64,000 bases of DNA from Alphaproteobacteria bacterium (lineage in GTDB: Bacteria; Pseudomonadota; Alphaproteobacteria; Micropepsales; Micropepsaceae): positions 19,868 to 83,867 of the forward strand of contig CANJBZ010000017.1 in NCBI GenBank assembly GCA_947473475.1, read 5' to 3'. The notes under the pieces are model-generated. The model was not told where the DNA came from, ran no database searches, and was given only the letters and a program-made list of their open reading frames with translations. The position numbers and the translations under genes are program-made. Shown in pieces: positions 8,096 to 16,373 of the stretch. Numbering within the stretch: the first letter of the stretch is position 1; each line of letters begins with the position of its first letter.

Positions 8096-10409
8096 GTATG
8101 GCGGCCAAGATTTCCGACGGCATAATAGGCGTGCGCGTGATCTTCACCCCAAATGGCGAGAGCGCATCTTCAATGGCCGACATGATCGCAGGCGCCGACG
8201 GCATCACGCCGCACTCGCCGACGCCTTTCACGCCCAACGGATTGAGCGGCGACGGCGATTCCATATGAAGCACTTCGATGTGCGGCGTCTCGGTCGAAGT
8301 GATCAGTATATAATCGGCAAGAGTGGCGGTGATCGGCTGACAATCCGCGTCGAATCCCATCCATTCGAACAACGCGTTGCCGATGCCATGCGCCGCCGCG
8401 CCGATAATCTGGCCGTCGACGATCATGGGATTGATAACGCGGCCGCAATCATGCGCGATGACGAATTTGCGGATCACCACTTCGCCGGTTTCAGTGTCGA
8501 CTTCCACTTCCGCCGCGCCCGCGCCATTGGCGAAAGCCATTTCGTCACGCACGAAGGCTTCACTGGTTTCGAGCCCCGGCGCGATCCCGCCTGGCAATGC
8601 AAGCCCAGGAATGCCGGCGACGGAGCGCGCAATGTCGCCCAATGATGCGGCGATCTTCGGACGCGCTCTGACGTGTACAAACCCTGCATCGATATCGAGT
8701 TCGTCAATTGAGACGTTCAGCAACTTCGCGCCGATTGCGATTGTCTTTTCACGCAGCTTCACCGCCGCCAGATGCGCCGACGAACCGGCCATCACGGCCT
8801 GACGGCTGTTGAAGCCGCCCATGCCCATCGGAATCACCGCGGTGTCACCGGCTGTGACGACGATGTTGTCCATCGCGCCGCCGAACTGATCGGCGACGAT
8901 TTGGGCCAGCATGGTCTTGGTACTTTGCCCCATCGCAGCGGCGCCGGTCATGATGTGAATTTTGCCCGACGGACCGAGACGAACCGTGACCGGCTCGAAC
9001 GGGCCACGCCCCGTGCCTTTGACGAAGTTCGCTAGACCCAGACCGATGTAACGGCCACTCGCCCGCGCCGCGAGTTGGCGCGCCCGGAAATCGTCCCAGC
9101 CAACCGCGTCCAGCACCATGCGCTGCATTTCGGGGTAATTGCCGGAATCCAGCACCACCTGCATGCCGCCGCGACTTTTCAGCGGCTTGGCGTAGGGCAT
9201 CTTTTCGGCAGCAACCAGATTGCGCCGCCGTACTTCGGCGCGGTCGATCCTCAATTCGCGCGCCACCCGGTCGAGCAATCGCTCCATGGCGAACGCGCCC
9301 TGCGGCTGCCCCGCACCGCGCACCGGCGTCACCGGCACCTTATTGGTCAACGCCAGCTTCACGCCCAGATGATAGGCCGGCACCTCGTAGGCCAGCGTCA
9401 CCGTCTGCGCCGATTCATAGGGAAGATTGACGCCGCGCGCGGTGTAAGCGCCGTGCTCGTGGATCAGCGTTCCACGCACGCCCAGAATGCGCGCCTCACT
9501 GTCCACCGCGATTTCCACATCCCAGAATTGGTCGCGTTCCTGCGTGGTGGCGACGAAATGTTCGCGCCGGTCTTCCACCCATTTGACGGGACGTTGCAGC
9601 AATATCGCCGCCAGCGGCACCGCCACATCTTCCGGATAGAAAATCAGCTTCGGTCCGAAACCGCCGCCGACATCGGGCGTAATCACGCGCACGCGATGTT
9701 CGTCCCAACCCAGCATGTCGCACAGCAGGCGCATCGCCGTATGCGGCGTCTGCGTCGAGCTGAACAGCGTCAGCCGTTCCTCATTGGCATCGTAACGCGC
9801 AACAGCACCGCGGCATTCCAGCGAATGGCCACCACCGCGATGCTGCCACAGCGTTTCGCGAAACACATGCGGCGCACCGGCAAAGGCGCGCGCGACATCG
9901 CCATAGGCGACATCGAATTCGGCCAAAAGATTGTGCGGCGCGCCGCGATGCACCGTAGGCGACGCCTTCTCCAATGCCGCGCGCGCATCGCCAATGGCCG
10001 GCAGTATCTCGTAATCGACATTGACCAACGCCGCCGCGTCTTCGGCGATGTAGCGGTTCTTGGCGATGACAATCGCAACCGGCTCGCCGACATGGACGAC
10101 TTCATCCTTGGCGAGCACCGGGCGATTGACGTCCTGGCGATAGGCGGGGCTCGGCAGACCGACGATCAGCCGGTCGATCTTCAGCAGCGGCGCGAAGTCC
10201 GCTGCCGTGTAAACCGCGAACACGCCGGGCACTTCCAGCGCGGCGCTTGTGTCGATTGCCGTGATCGCGGCGTGGCCGAACGGGCTGCGCACGAAGGCTG
10301 CATGCGCCAGCTCCGGCCATTTAATGTCGTCGATGAACCGGCCTTTGCCCGTCAGCAATGCGGGGTCTTCGATCCGCCCAACGCGATTGCCGAAGGTTCG
10401 CAGGCTCAC
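8055..10409 (-). CDS. CoxL-like molybdopterin-binding large subunit (form II type)
   Basis: A 784-residue xanthine-oxidase-family large subunit. The GTG start at 10409 overlaps the stop of the 2Fe-2S gene (GTGA), which fixes the frame and start. 'RIEDPALLTGKGRFIDDI' at the N-terminus and 'GVGECGVMPSAPAI' near the end are family hallmarks. The active-site loop near residue 363 reads 'VRGAGQPQG', the form II type without the Cys of true CO dehydrogenase, so CO is not the expected substrate. It probably hydroxylates an aromatic, heterocyclic or acyl-CoA substrate in the cytoplasm, with electrons passing to the 2Fe-2S and FAD subunits encoded upstream. Confidence 0.9.
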   Translation of the reverse strand: MSLRTFGNRVGRIEDPALLTGKGRFIDDIKWPELAHAAFVRSPFGHAAITAIDTSAALEVPGVFAVYTAADFAPLLKIDRLIVGLPSPAYRQDVNRPVLAKDEVVHVGEPVAIVIAKNRYIAEDAAALVNVDYEILPAIGDARAALEKASPTVHRGAPHNLLAEFDVAYGDVARAFAGAPHVFRETLWQHRGGGHSLECRGAVARYDANEERLTLFSSTQTPHTAMRLLCDMLGWDEHRVRVITPDVGGGFGPKLIFYPEDVAVPLAAILLQRPVKWVEDRREHFVATTQERDQFWDVEIAVDSEARILGVRGTLIHEHGAYTARGVNLPYESAQTVTLAYEVPAYHLGVKLALTNKVPVTPVRGAGQPQGAFAMERLLDRVARELRIDRAEVRRRNLVAAEKMPYAKPLKSRGGMQVVLDSGNYPEMQRMVLDAVGWDDFRARQLAARASGRYIGLGLANFVKGTGRGPFEPVTVRLGPSGKIHIMTGAAAMGQSTKTMLAQIVADQFGGAMDNIVVTAGDTAVIPMGMGGFNSRQAVMAGSSAHLAAVKLREKTIAIGAKLLNVSIDELDIDAGFVHVRARPKIAASLGDIARSVAGIPGLALPGGIAPGLETSEAFVRDEMAFANGAGAAEVEVDTETGEVVIRKFVIAHDCGRVINPMIVDGQIIGAAAHGIGNALFEWMGFDADCQPITATLADYILITSTETPHIEVLHMESPSPLNPLGVKGVGECGVMPSAPAIMSAIEDALSPFGVKITRTPIMPSEILAAIHAARREKLRADPL

Positions 10410-10900
10410 GAAGCTTCCTTGGCCGCCTTCAAACGCTGCGCCGCATCGAGCGCCGCCGCGACGATGCCCTGGTAGCCCGTGCAGCGGCAGAGATTGCCGG
10501 AAATGGCGATGCGGACTTCCTGTTCCGTCGGATCGGGATTGTCGCGCAGGAATTCCAGCAGCGTCGTCAGCATGCCCGGCGTGCAGAAGCCGCATTGCAG
10601 GCCGTGATTGTCGCGGAAGGCTTCCTGCAGCGGGTGCATCTGCTCTTCCGACGGGGCAATCCCTTCCACCGTCAGAATTTCATGGCCGTCGGCTTGCACC
10701 GCCAGCATCAGGCACGAGCGGGCCGAATAGCCATCGAACAGTATCGTGCATGCGCCGCACACGCCGTGTTCGCAGCCCAGATGCGTTCCGGTCAGCCCAA
10801 GCTGCTGGCGCATGAAATCGGCCAGCGTCCAGCGGACCTCGACTTCTTCTTCGTATCTTTTGCCGTTGATGGTGACGGCGATTTTCCGCGTCTCGCTCAT
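10406..10900 (-). CDS. CoxS-like (2Fe-2S)-binding small subunit
   Basis: 164 residues with two 2Fe-2S clusters: '[20 protein letters not shown]' with a following Cys, and 'CGFCTPGM' plus '[12 protein letters not shown]'. It links the Mo large subunit to the FAD medium subunit. Overlaps on both sides (ATGA at 10897-10900 with the FAD gene and GTGA at 10406-10409 with the large subunit) make a tightly coupled M-S-L operon, the standard gene order of CO dehydrogenase-like hydroxylases. Confidence 0.93.
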   Translation of the reverse strand: MSETRKIAVTINGKRYEEEVEVRWTLADFMRQQLGLTGTHLGCEHGVCGACTILFDGYSARSCLMLAVQADGHEILTVEGIAPSEEQMHPLQEAFRDNHGLQCGFCTPGMLTTLLEFLRDNPDPTEQEVRIAISGNLCRCTGYQGIVAAALDAAQRLKAAKEAS

Positions 10901-11763
10901 GCTTTCCCCACACGTCCGAGTGCCGCGACCAGCGCGCGGCGCGACATCACCGTCGCCAAATGCTGCCGGTAGTTAGCCGGGGCGTGCACGTCGTCGATGG
11001 CAGCCACCTTGCGGCATTCCTCACAAACCTCACGGAAGAAGTCTTCCGAGCCCTTTTGCCCGATCAACGCCTGCTCCACCGCGCGAACGCGCACCGGCGT
11101 CACTGAGACGCCGCCGAGTGTCACCGAGGCCCGCGTGATTTTGCCGTTGGAGTCCGTCTCCAGCAGCGCCGCCGCCGAGGCAATTGCGAAATCGCCGTGC
11201 CGCCGCGCGAATTCGACAAACCCGTAACCGTGTCCGGCCGGCCAGCGCGGGAAGCGCACGCCGGTCACCAGTTCGTTCGCCTCAATCGCCGTCGTCATAA
11301 AGGTGACGGGGAATTGCGCGAACGGAATTTCCCGCGTGCCGTTCGGCCCCGCCACCGTCACCACCGCATCATGCGCGGCCGCCATGGTGACAAGCTCCGC
11401 CGAGGGATCGAGATGGCACAGCGAGCCGCCGATCGTGCCGCGATTGCGCGTCTGGCGATGGCCGACATTCAGGATGGCTTCGTGGATGATCGGAAAGCGC
11501 GCCTTCACCACATCGGAGAATTCGATATCGCGCTGCCGCGTCATCGCGCCGAACTCGATCACCCCATCCGTCTCGCGGATGTAGCAGAGAGCAGCAATCT
11601 TGTTGATGTCGATCACATCGTCGGGCAGCACATACCGCATATTCAGCATCGGCATCAGCGATTGCCCGCCGGCCAGCACCTTGGCGTTGTCGAGCGTGCT
11701 CAGCAGCCCGATGGCTTCATCGACTGTTCTGGGATCGTGATAACGAAACGGAGGCGGTTTCAT
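10897..11763 (-). CDS. CoxM-like FAD-binding medium subunit
   Basis: 288 residues, normal for the family. The two FAD-binding motifs are clear: 'AGGQSLMPMLNMRY' near residue 32 and 'TRNRGTIGGSLCHLDPSAE' near 107. It accepts electrons from the 2Fe-2S subunit and passes them to the respiratory chain or NAD. It is the first gene of the M-S-L set and lies only 14 bases after the upstream UbiD-type gene's stop, so UbiD, M, S, L and the XRE regulator probably share one transcript. Confidence 0.93.
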   Translation of the reverse strand: MKPPPFRYHDPRTVDEAIGLLSTLDNAKVLAGGQSLMPMLNMRYVLPDDVIDINKIAALCYIRETDGVIEFGAMTRQRDIEFSDVVKARFPIIHEAILNVGHRQTRNRGTIGGSLCHLDPSAELVTMAAAHDAVVTVAGPNGTREIPFAQFPVTFMTTAIEANELVTGVRFPRWPAGHGYGFVEFARRHGDFAIASAAALLETDSNGKITRASVTLGGVSVTPVRVRAVEQALIGQKGSEDFFREVCEECRKVAAIDDVHAPANYRQHLATVMSRRALVAALGRVGKA

Positions 11764-11777
11764 GCCTGTCGTCCTGG

Positions 11778-13208
11778 TTACGTGCGCGGCAGGAACTTAG
11801 CGAATTTCGCGCGGATTCTCTCATCCAAATCTTTGGAATTGCGTACCACCTGCGGGAACGTGTCGCGGCGGTGCCACGGTTTGCAGGCATCGATCACGAC
11901 GCGGGCGTTGCGGCGGTCGTTTTCGCTATAGACCATCGGGTCGAGCACCGTGCTCCAGCAGCCCTTGAGGACCTCCAGGTCCTCGCGCGGGTCGAAGCGG
12001 GTACACATGGCCCACAGAACCTTGTCCATGTCTGCGGGGTCGATGTCGTCGTCCACCACCACCACAAAGCGGTTGGCATAAGCCCCCGCATGGCACTGCG
12101 AGGCAATCAGCCCCGCCTGCTTCGAATGGCCGGCATAAAGCTGCTTAATCGCCACCGTCAGCCACAGGCGGCTGCCGCCAGCCTCATGCGCCCACACGCC
12201 CTTCACTTCCGGGATGCCCGCCGCTTCGAGCTGATTCCACACCGCGCCCGAACGATACGTTCCCCGATAGAAGGAATCATCGTCCGGCGGCACGCCGGGA
12301 ATGGCGCCCATCAGGATGGGATTGTTGCGGTGCATGAAGGTTTCGATGCGGATGGCAGGCTCTTTCTTGAGACCCCCGGCGTAGTAGCCGGTCCACTCGC
12401 CCAACGGACCTTCCAAGATCAGGTCGTTGGGATAAACGAAGCCTTCAAAGGCGATTTCCGCATGCGCCGGAATGGGCAGGCCCGTCTTCGGCCCGTGAAT
12501 GACTTCCACCGGCTCGCCGATCAACCCGCCCGCCGCGTCATATTCGTTTTTGCCGTAAGGAATTTCGAGCCCGGCGATCATGAACAGGCTGGGATGCATG
12601 CCGCACACCACCGCGATGGGGCATGGCTCGCCCTTGTCATGATAGCTGCGCATGATGATATCGCCATGCTTGCCCTTGGAGCACATGATCGAGGCGACGC
12701 CCGGTTCATGCGCCTGCACGCGATAGGCGCCATAATTGATCCAGCCCGTGTCGCGGTGCTTCATCACCACCATGTCGCCGGTGCCGATGTAGTAACCGCC
12801 ATCCAGTTCATGCCATTTCGGCACGGGGATTTTGAAAATGTCGACGTCCTTGCCTTCGGACACATTCTCCAGCAGCGCGCCGGTTTTCACCAACTGAGGC
12901 GGAATGGCCTTGGCGTCCTTCATGTGCTTGCGCCAGAAATGGACGAGGTCGATGGCGCTGGCATCGGCCGAATGCCCGAGCGTCAGATGAATGCGCTTGA
13001 TGGAGGTAAGGATATTGGCGACGACCCGATGGCCCTTGGGATAGCCGGGAATGTCGTCGAACAACACCGCCTGATTGCCGGCCTTGCGCTGATAAAAGTC
13101 GACGATGCCGCCGATCTCTTCCTCGCGTCCCGCGCCGGAGATGTGCTGGACTTCGCCAGCAGCATCCATCTTGGCAATCCAGCTTCTCAGATCCTGCGTC
13201 GTCAACAC
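11778..13208 (-). CDS. UbiD family decarboxylase
   Basis: 476 residues, the usual UbiD length. These enzymes use prenylated FMN to (de)carboxylate aromatic, heteroaromatic or unsaturated acids; the long central region with 'GGYYIGTGDMVVMKHRDTG' and 'EGPLGEWTGYYAGG' matches the family's cofactor and metal-binding core. The start is GTG at 13208 (a TTG one codon later is better spaced from GGAGG). No UbiX-type prenyltransferase is in the window, so prFMN must come from elsewhere. Linkage to the CoxMSL set suggests ring hydroxylation paired with decarboxylation of the same compound; the substrate is inferred only by context. Confidence 0.9.
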   Translation of the reverse strand: MLTTQDLRSWIAKMDAAGEVQHISGAGREEEIGGIVDFYQRKAGNQAVLFDDIPGYPKGHRVVANILTSIKRIHLTLGHSADASAIDLVHFWRKHMKDAKAIPPQLVKTGALLENVSEGKDVDIFKIPVPKWHELDGGYYIGTGDMVVMKHRDTGWINYGAYRVQAHEPGVASIMCSKGKHGDIIMRSYHDKGEPCPIAVVCGMHPSLFMIAGLEIPYGKNEYDAAGGLIGEPVEVIHGPKTGLPIPAHAEIAFEGFVYPNDLILEGPLGEWTGYYAGGLKKEPAIRIETFMHRNNPILMGAIPGVPPDDDSFYRGTYRSGAVWNQLEAAGIPEVKGVWAHEAGGSRLWLTVAIKQLYAGHSKQAGLIASQCHAGAYANRFVVVVDDDIDPADMDKVLWAMCTRFDPREDLEVLKGCWSTVLDPMVYSENDRRNARVVIDACKPWHRRDTFPQVVRNSKDLDERIRAKFAKFLPRT

Positions 13209-13229
13209 ATCCTCCCTCGGCCGCGCACC

Positions 13230-14318
13230 TTAATGGTGGTCACGGCCCACCGCATCGGCGACCGATGCATAACCATCGGCCTTCAGGCACGCCGCAAGCT
13301 CCGTCTTAATGCGGTTGGCGAGCCCTGGGCCGTGAAAGACCATCGCCGAATACACCTGGACCAGCGAGGCCCCCGCCTTGATCTTGGCGTAGGCATCGGC
13401 GCCCGACGCTACTCCGCCACAGCCGATGAGGGGAATACGCCCCTTCGTCAAGCGGTAAATCTCCGACAGGCAGGCCGTGGCCTGCTTCAGCAACGGCGCA
13501 CCGGATAACCCACCCGCTTCGCTTTTCTCCGGGCTTTTCAGCGATACCGGCCGCTCGATGGTGGTGTTGCCGATGATAAGACCATCCACGCCCGTTGCGA
13601 GTGCGACTTCCGCAATATCGGAAAGCTGCTCGGGCGAAAGGTCCGGTCCGACCTTGGCCAGCAGCGGCGGCTTCCTGCCACCGGCCACCGCCTTGTCGCG
13701 GGCCGCCAGTACGCGCTTCAAAAGGTCCTCAATCGGCGCGCGCGCCTGCATGGCGCGCAGGCCAGGCGTATTGGGCGAAGAAATATTGCAGACTAGATAA
13801 TCCGCCAGCTTCGCCACCGTCTCGATGCCGATCACATAATCGGCCGCGCCGTCGACGGTCTCTTTATTCTTGCCGACATTGGCGCCGACAATGCCGGGCG
13901 CGCGACGGCGATGGTAGCGGGCAGCCATGCGCTTGGCGAACGCGTCAACGCCACCGCTGTTGAATCCCAGCCGGTTGATGACGCCTTGATCCTCATCGAG
14001 CCGGAAAAGGCGCGGCTTCGGATTGCCCGGCTGCGGTTTCGGCGTAACCGTGCCCGCTTCCACAAAGCCAAATCCCAGCGCGAGAATGGCATCGACCGCG
14101 CGGGCATCCTTGTCGAAGCCGGCGGCAAGTCCAATCGGATTCGTAAAATCGAGGCCCCAGACGCGCGTCTTCAGCACCGGATCGTCGGGCGCCGCGCGCT
14201 GTCCGACCAACCCATGTTCAAGCGCAAACAGCACCGCATGATGCGCCGTTTCCGGCGGCAGCGTGTAGAGGGCGTTCAGCGCGATCTTATCCACGATGCG
14301 CGCCCTTACTCCGGTCAT
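13230..14318 (-). CDS. pyrD: Dihydroorotate dehydrogenase (quinone), class 2
   Basis: A 362-residue membrane-associated flavoenzyme oxidising dihydroorotate to orotate with quinone. Class 2 signs: an N-terminal helical extension ('LNALYTLPPETAHH'), 'NPIGLAAGFDKDA', 'GFVEAGTVTPKPQPGNPKPR', 'RLGFNSGG', and 'NISSPNTPGL', where a serine replaces the class 1 cysteine. 'LIGCGGVASG' near the end binds FMN phosphate. The ATG at 14318 follows a GGGGGAGGTG ribosome site that is itself part of a palindromic repeat. The window also encodes a class 1B enzyme, so dihydroorotate oxidation is duplicated. Confidence 0.93.
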   Translation of the reverse strand: MTGVRARIVDKIALNALYTLPPETAHHAVLFALEHGLVGQRAAPDDPVLKTRVWGLDFTNPIGLAAGFDKDARAVDAILALGFGFVEAGTVTPKPQPGNPKPRLFRLDEDQGVINRLGFNSGGVDAFAKRMAARYHRRRAPGIVGANVGKNKETVDGAADYVIGIETVAKLADYLVCNISSPNTPGLRAMQARAPIEDLLKRVLAARDKAVAGGRKPPLLAKVGPDLSPEQLSDIAEVALATGVDGLIIGNTTIERPVSLKSPEKSEAGGLSGAPLLKQATACLSEIYRLTKGRIPLIGCGGVASGADAYAKIKAGASLVQVYSAMVFHGPGLANRIKTELAACLKADGYASVADAVGRDHH

Positions 14319-14463
14319 CACCTCCCCCAACGCGGGGAGGTCGAAATTGGGAGCGCAGCGAGCAATTTCGGGTGGGGGGAGTGTGTCCAACGCGATACCC
14401 CCACCCGGCCTGCTTCGCGCGCGTGCGCGCTTCGCAAGCCGACCTCCCCGCAAGGGGGAGGTG
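14319..14463. repeat. Palindromic intergenic repeat abutting the pyrD start
   Basis: Outer arms 14319-14343 and 14440-14463 are near-perfect reverse complements (CACCTCCCCC...GCGGGGAGGTCG against CGACCTCCCCGC...GGGGGAGGTG). Inner segments GAAATTGGGAGC and GCAATTTCG resemble the core of the repeat at 7.0-7.15 kb. The left arm contains the Shine-Dalgarno sequence of pyrD on the minus strand. Confidence 0.8.
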
Positions 14464-14486
14464 ATTGGAAGAGGAGCGGCCCGCCA

Positions 14487-15089
14487 TCATTTCCCGCCAA
14501 ACAGACTGCGGAAGAAGCTCTTCATCACCATCCAGATCAGCGTGAAGCCGGACAGCGATTGCGCTTTCGGCGCCGGCGGCGGAACGGGGGCAGCCGTGGC
14601 TTGCTCCGCGCCCGGACGCGGCTCGGCGGCAGCGGCTTGCGCGGCAAGCTGTGCTTTCAGGGTGTCGGCAAACTGGCCGATAAGCTGTTGCGCGACGTCC
14701 TGTATCAATCCAGACGCGCGGCCATACTGCGCCACCGCGCCAGAGAGTGTGAGGTCCGTCTTAACCAGAACGCGCGAACCGGCGGCCGTCGGTTCCAGAT
14801 GAAAATCGACTGTCGCATTCGCGCCGCCGCGCCCTTTTGCGTCTTTGCCCTGCGCCTTCGCGCGCGCCTTGTGAGCGGCTTCGTCGATCTCGGTGAATTT
14901 CACTTGTCCGCCAAACGTCAGCGCAACGGGGCCAAGCTTCACGGACACCTTTCCGGCATAGGTGTCCTTGTCCACGACGCCGGTCAGTTCCGCACCGGGC
15001 ATGCAAGGCGCGATGCGCGGAATGTCCATCAGAACTTTCCACGCGTCCGGCGGCGGCAAAGGCACTTCGAAGCTGTTGTTGATTTCCAT
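14487..15089 (-). CDS. CoxG-like SRPBCC protein (CO dehydrogenase subunit G family)
   Basis: A 200-residue protein with an SRPBCC fold of about 145 residues ('VPLPPPDAWKVLMDIPRIAPCMPGAEL') followed by an Ala/Pro-rich linker and a hydrophobic C-terminal segment ('GFTLIWMVMKSFF') that could anchor it to the membrane. CoxG is known to tether CO dehydrogenase-type enzymes to the inner membrane. It sits 9 bases after the amidase gene and near the CoxMSL-type genes, consistent with serving that Mo-enzyme. Confidence 0.88.
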   Translation of the reverse strand: MEINNSFEVPLPPPDAWKVLMDIPRIAPCMPGAELTGVVDKDTYAGKVSVKLGPVALTFGGQVKFTEIDEAAHKARAKAQGKDAKGRGGANATVDFHLEPTAAGSRVLVKTDLTLSGAVAQYGRASGLIQDVAQQLIGQFADTLKAQLAAQAAAAEPRPGAEQATAAPVPPPAPKAQSLSGFTLIWMVMKSFFRSLFGGK

Positions 15090-15098
15090 GTCTTTGTC

Positions 15099-16373
15099 CT
15101 AGGCCAGCCGCTCGGCGCACCAGCGCGCGCAACTTAGAAGCAATTCGTCTTCATACAGACGGCCGGCAAGCTGAATGCCGATGGGCAGGCCGTTTGGACC
15201 TTTGTACCCCGGCAAGGTGATCGTCGGCGTGTGCAGCGCGGTCCAGAATTCCTGAAAACGCGTGTCGCCCGTATAGTCCAGCCCCTTCGGCGCCTCGCCT
15301 GTCACGGCCGGCGCGAGAAGAATATCGCAATCGCCGAACACATCCGGCACCTGATCGCGACACTGCTTGATGCGCTTGAGCGACGCAATGTACCGGTCGT
15401 GGGGAATAGAAAGGCCTTCCTCGACCTGCCGCGTCAAACCGGCACTGATCAGCGCGCGATGGGTGTTCCATTCATGCGCCAGTGCTTTGGCGCGTTCGAC
15501 GGGGTTCACGACCGTGCGCGCTTCCTGCAACGCGCTGAAACTATCCGGCAGAGCGACGTCCACAATCTCCGCGCCGGCAGCAGCAAAGCGGCGGGCGGCA
15601 TCTTCGACCGCGTGCTTGGATTCCGGCAGCGCAGTGTCCCAAAGATACGTGCGGCACAATCCGATTTTCGGTGCGCCGTCACGGCGCGGCGCTAGGGGGC
15701 GCGCAATCAGCACGCTACCGACCAGATCGACATCGTCGACGCTGCGGCCGATCAAACCGATGGTGTCCCGCGATTCCGCCGCAAACTTCATGCCGCCGCG
15801 CGGAATGAGATTATACGTCGGCTTATAACCGACCGCCCCGTTGAACGAGGCCGGCCGCAGCACCGAACCGCCGGTCTGCGTGCCGTAAGCAACCGTACAC
15901 ATGAAATCGGCAACCGCCGCCGCCGAACCGCTTGAGGAGCCGCCCGGCGTGTGTTCGAGATTATGCGGATTGCGCGTGACGTTCGGCGTCAGCCCGGCGA
16001 ATTCGCAGGTAATCGTTTTTCCCAGAATGACCGCACCCGCTCGCCGCGCCAGCGCAACGGACGATGCATCCGCAAAGGTGCGGTTGTTCCGATAGATGGG
16101 CGAACCCATATCGGTCGGCATCTCGAAGGTGTCGATAATATCCTTGATGCCGAGCGGAACGCCCGCAAGCACACCTTTATTCGCGGCCTGATCGACCGCG
16201 CGCGCCTGCTTCAGCGCAAGTTCGGGATCGATAAACGCCCATGCCCTAACCTGCGTGTCGCGCTCTTCGACGCGATCCAAACAGGCCCGCGTCACAGCTT
16301 CCGCAGTGAAACGCCCGCTCGCTACGCCGCAGGCAATCTCACTGGCCGAAAGCTGATTGAGCGGCAGCACCAT
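15099..16373 (-). CDS. Amidase (amidase-signature family)
   Basis: 424 residues with the Ser-cisSer-Lys triad of the amidase-signature family: Lys in 'VPLGIKDIID', the first Ser in 'GGSSSGSAAAVADF' and the nucleophile in 'TQTGGSVLRPA'. It hydrolyses a carboxamide to acid and ammonia. Its ATG directly abuts the stop of the TcuA-like gene with no gap. It could act on amides made by the nitrile hydratase-like enzyme encoded at 31-33 kb, but that is inference from co-occurrence; it is not related to GatA by context. Confidence 0.92.
   Translation of the reverse strand: MVLPLNQLSASEIACGVASGRFTAEAVTRACLDRVEERDTQVRAWAFIDPELALKQARAVDQAANKGVLAGVPLGIKDIIDTFEMPTDMGSPIYRNNRTFADASSVALARRAGAVILGKTITCEFAGLTPNVTRNPHNLEHTPGGSSSGSAAAVADFMCTVAYGTQTGGSVLRPASFNGAVGYKPTYNLIPRGGMKFAAESRDTIGLIGRSVDDVDLVGSVLIARPLAPRRDGAPKIGLCRTYLWDTALPESKHAVEDAARRFAAAGAEIVDVALPDSFSALQEARTVVNPVERAKALAHEWNTHRALISAGLTRQVEEGLSIPHDRYIASLKRIKQCRDQVPDVFGDCDILLAPAVTGEAPKGLDYTGDTRFQEFWTALHTPTITLPGYKGPNGLPIGIQLAGRLYEDELLLSCARWCAERLA

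Noticed and set aside
9075..10475. A 466-residue open frame antisense to the CoxL-like gene
   Set aside because: Same shadow pattern; no ribosome site and no motif.
8055..11763. Aerobic carbon monoxide dehydrogenase (coxMSL)
   Set aside because: Subunit order matches, but the active-site Cys loop of true CO dehydrogenase is absent, so only 'CoxMSL-like' is claimed.
11871..13508. A 545-residue open frame antisense to ubiD and pyrD
   Set aside because: His/Arg/Gly-rich translation with no family motif; the opposite strand encodes clear UbiD and PyrD. Typical GC-rich shadow frame.
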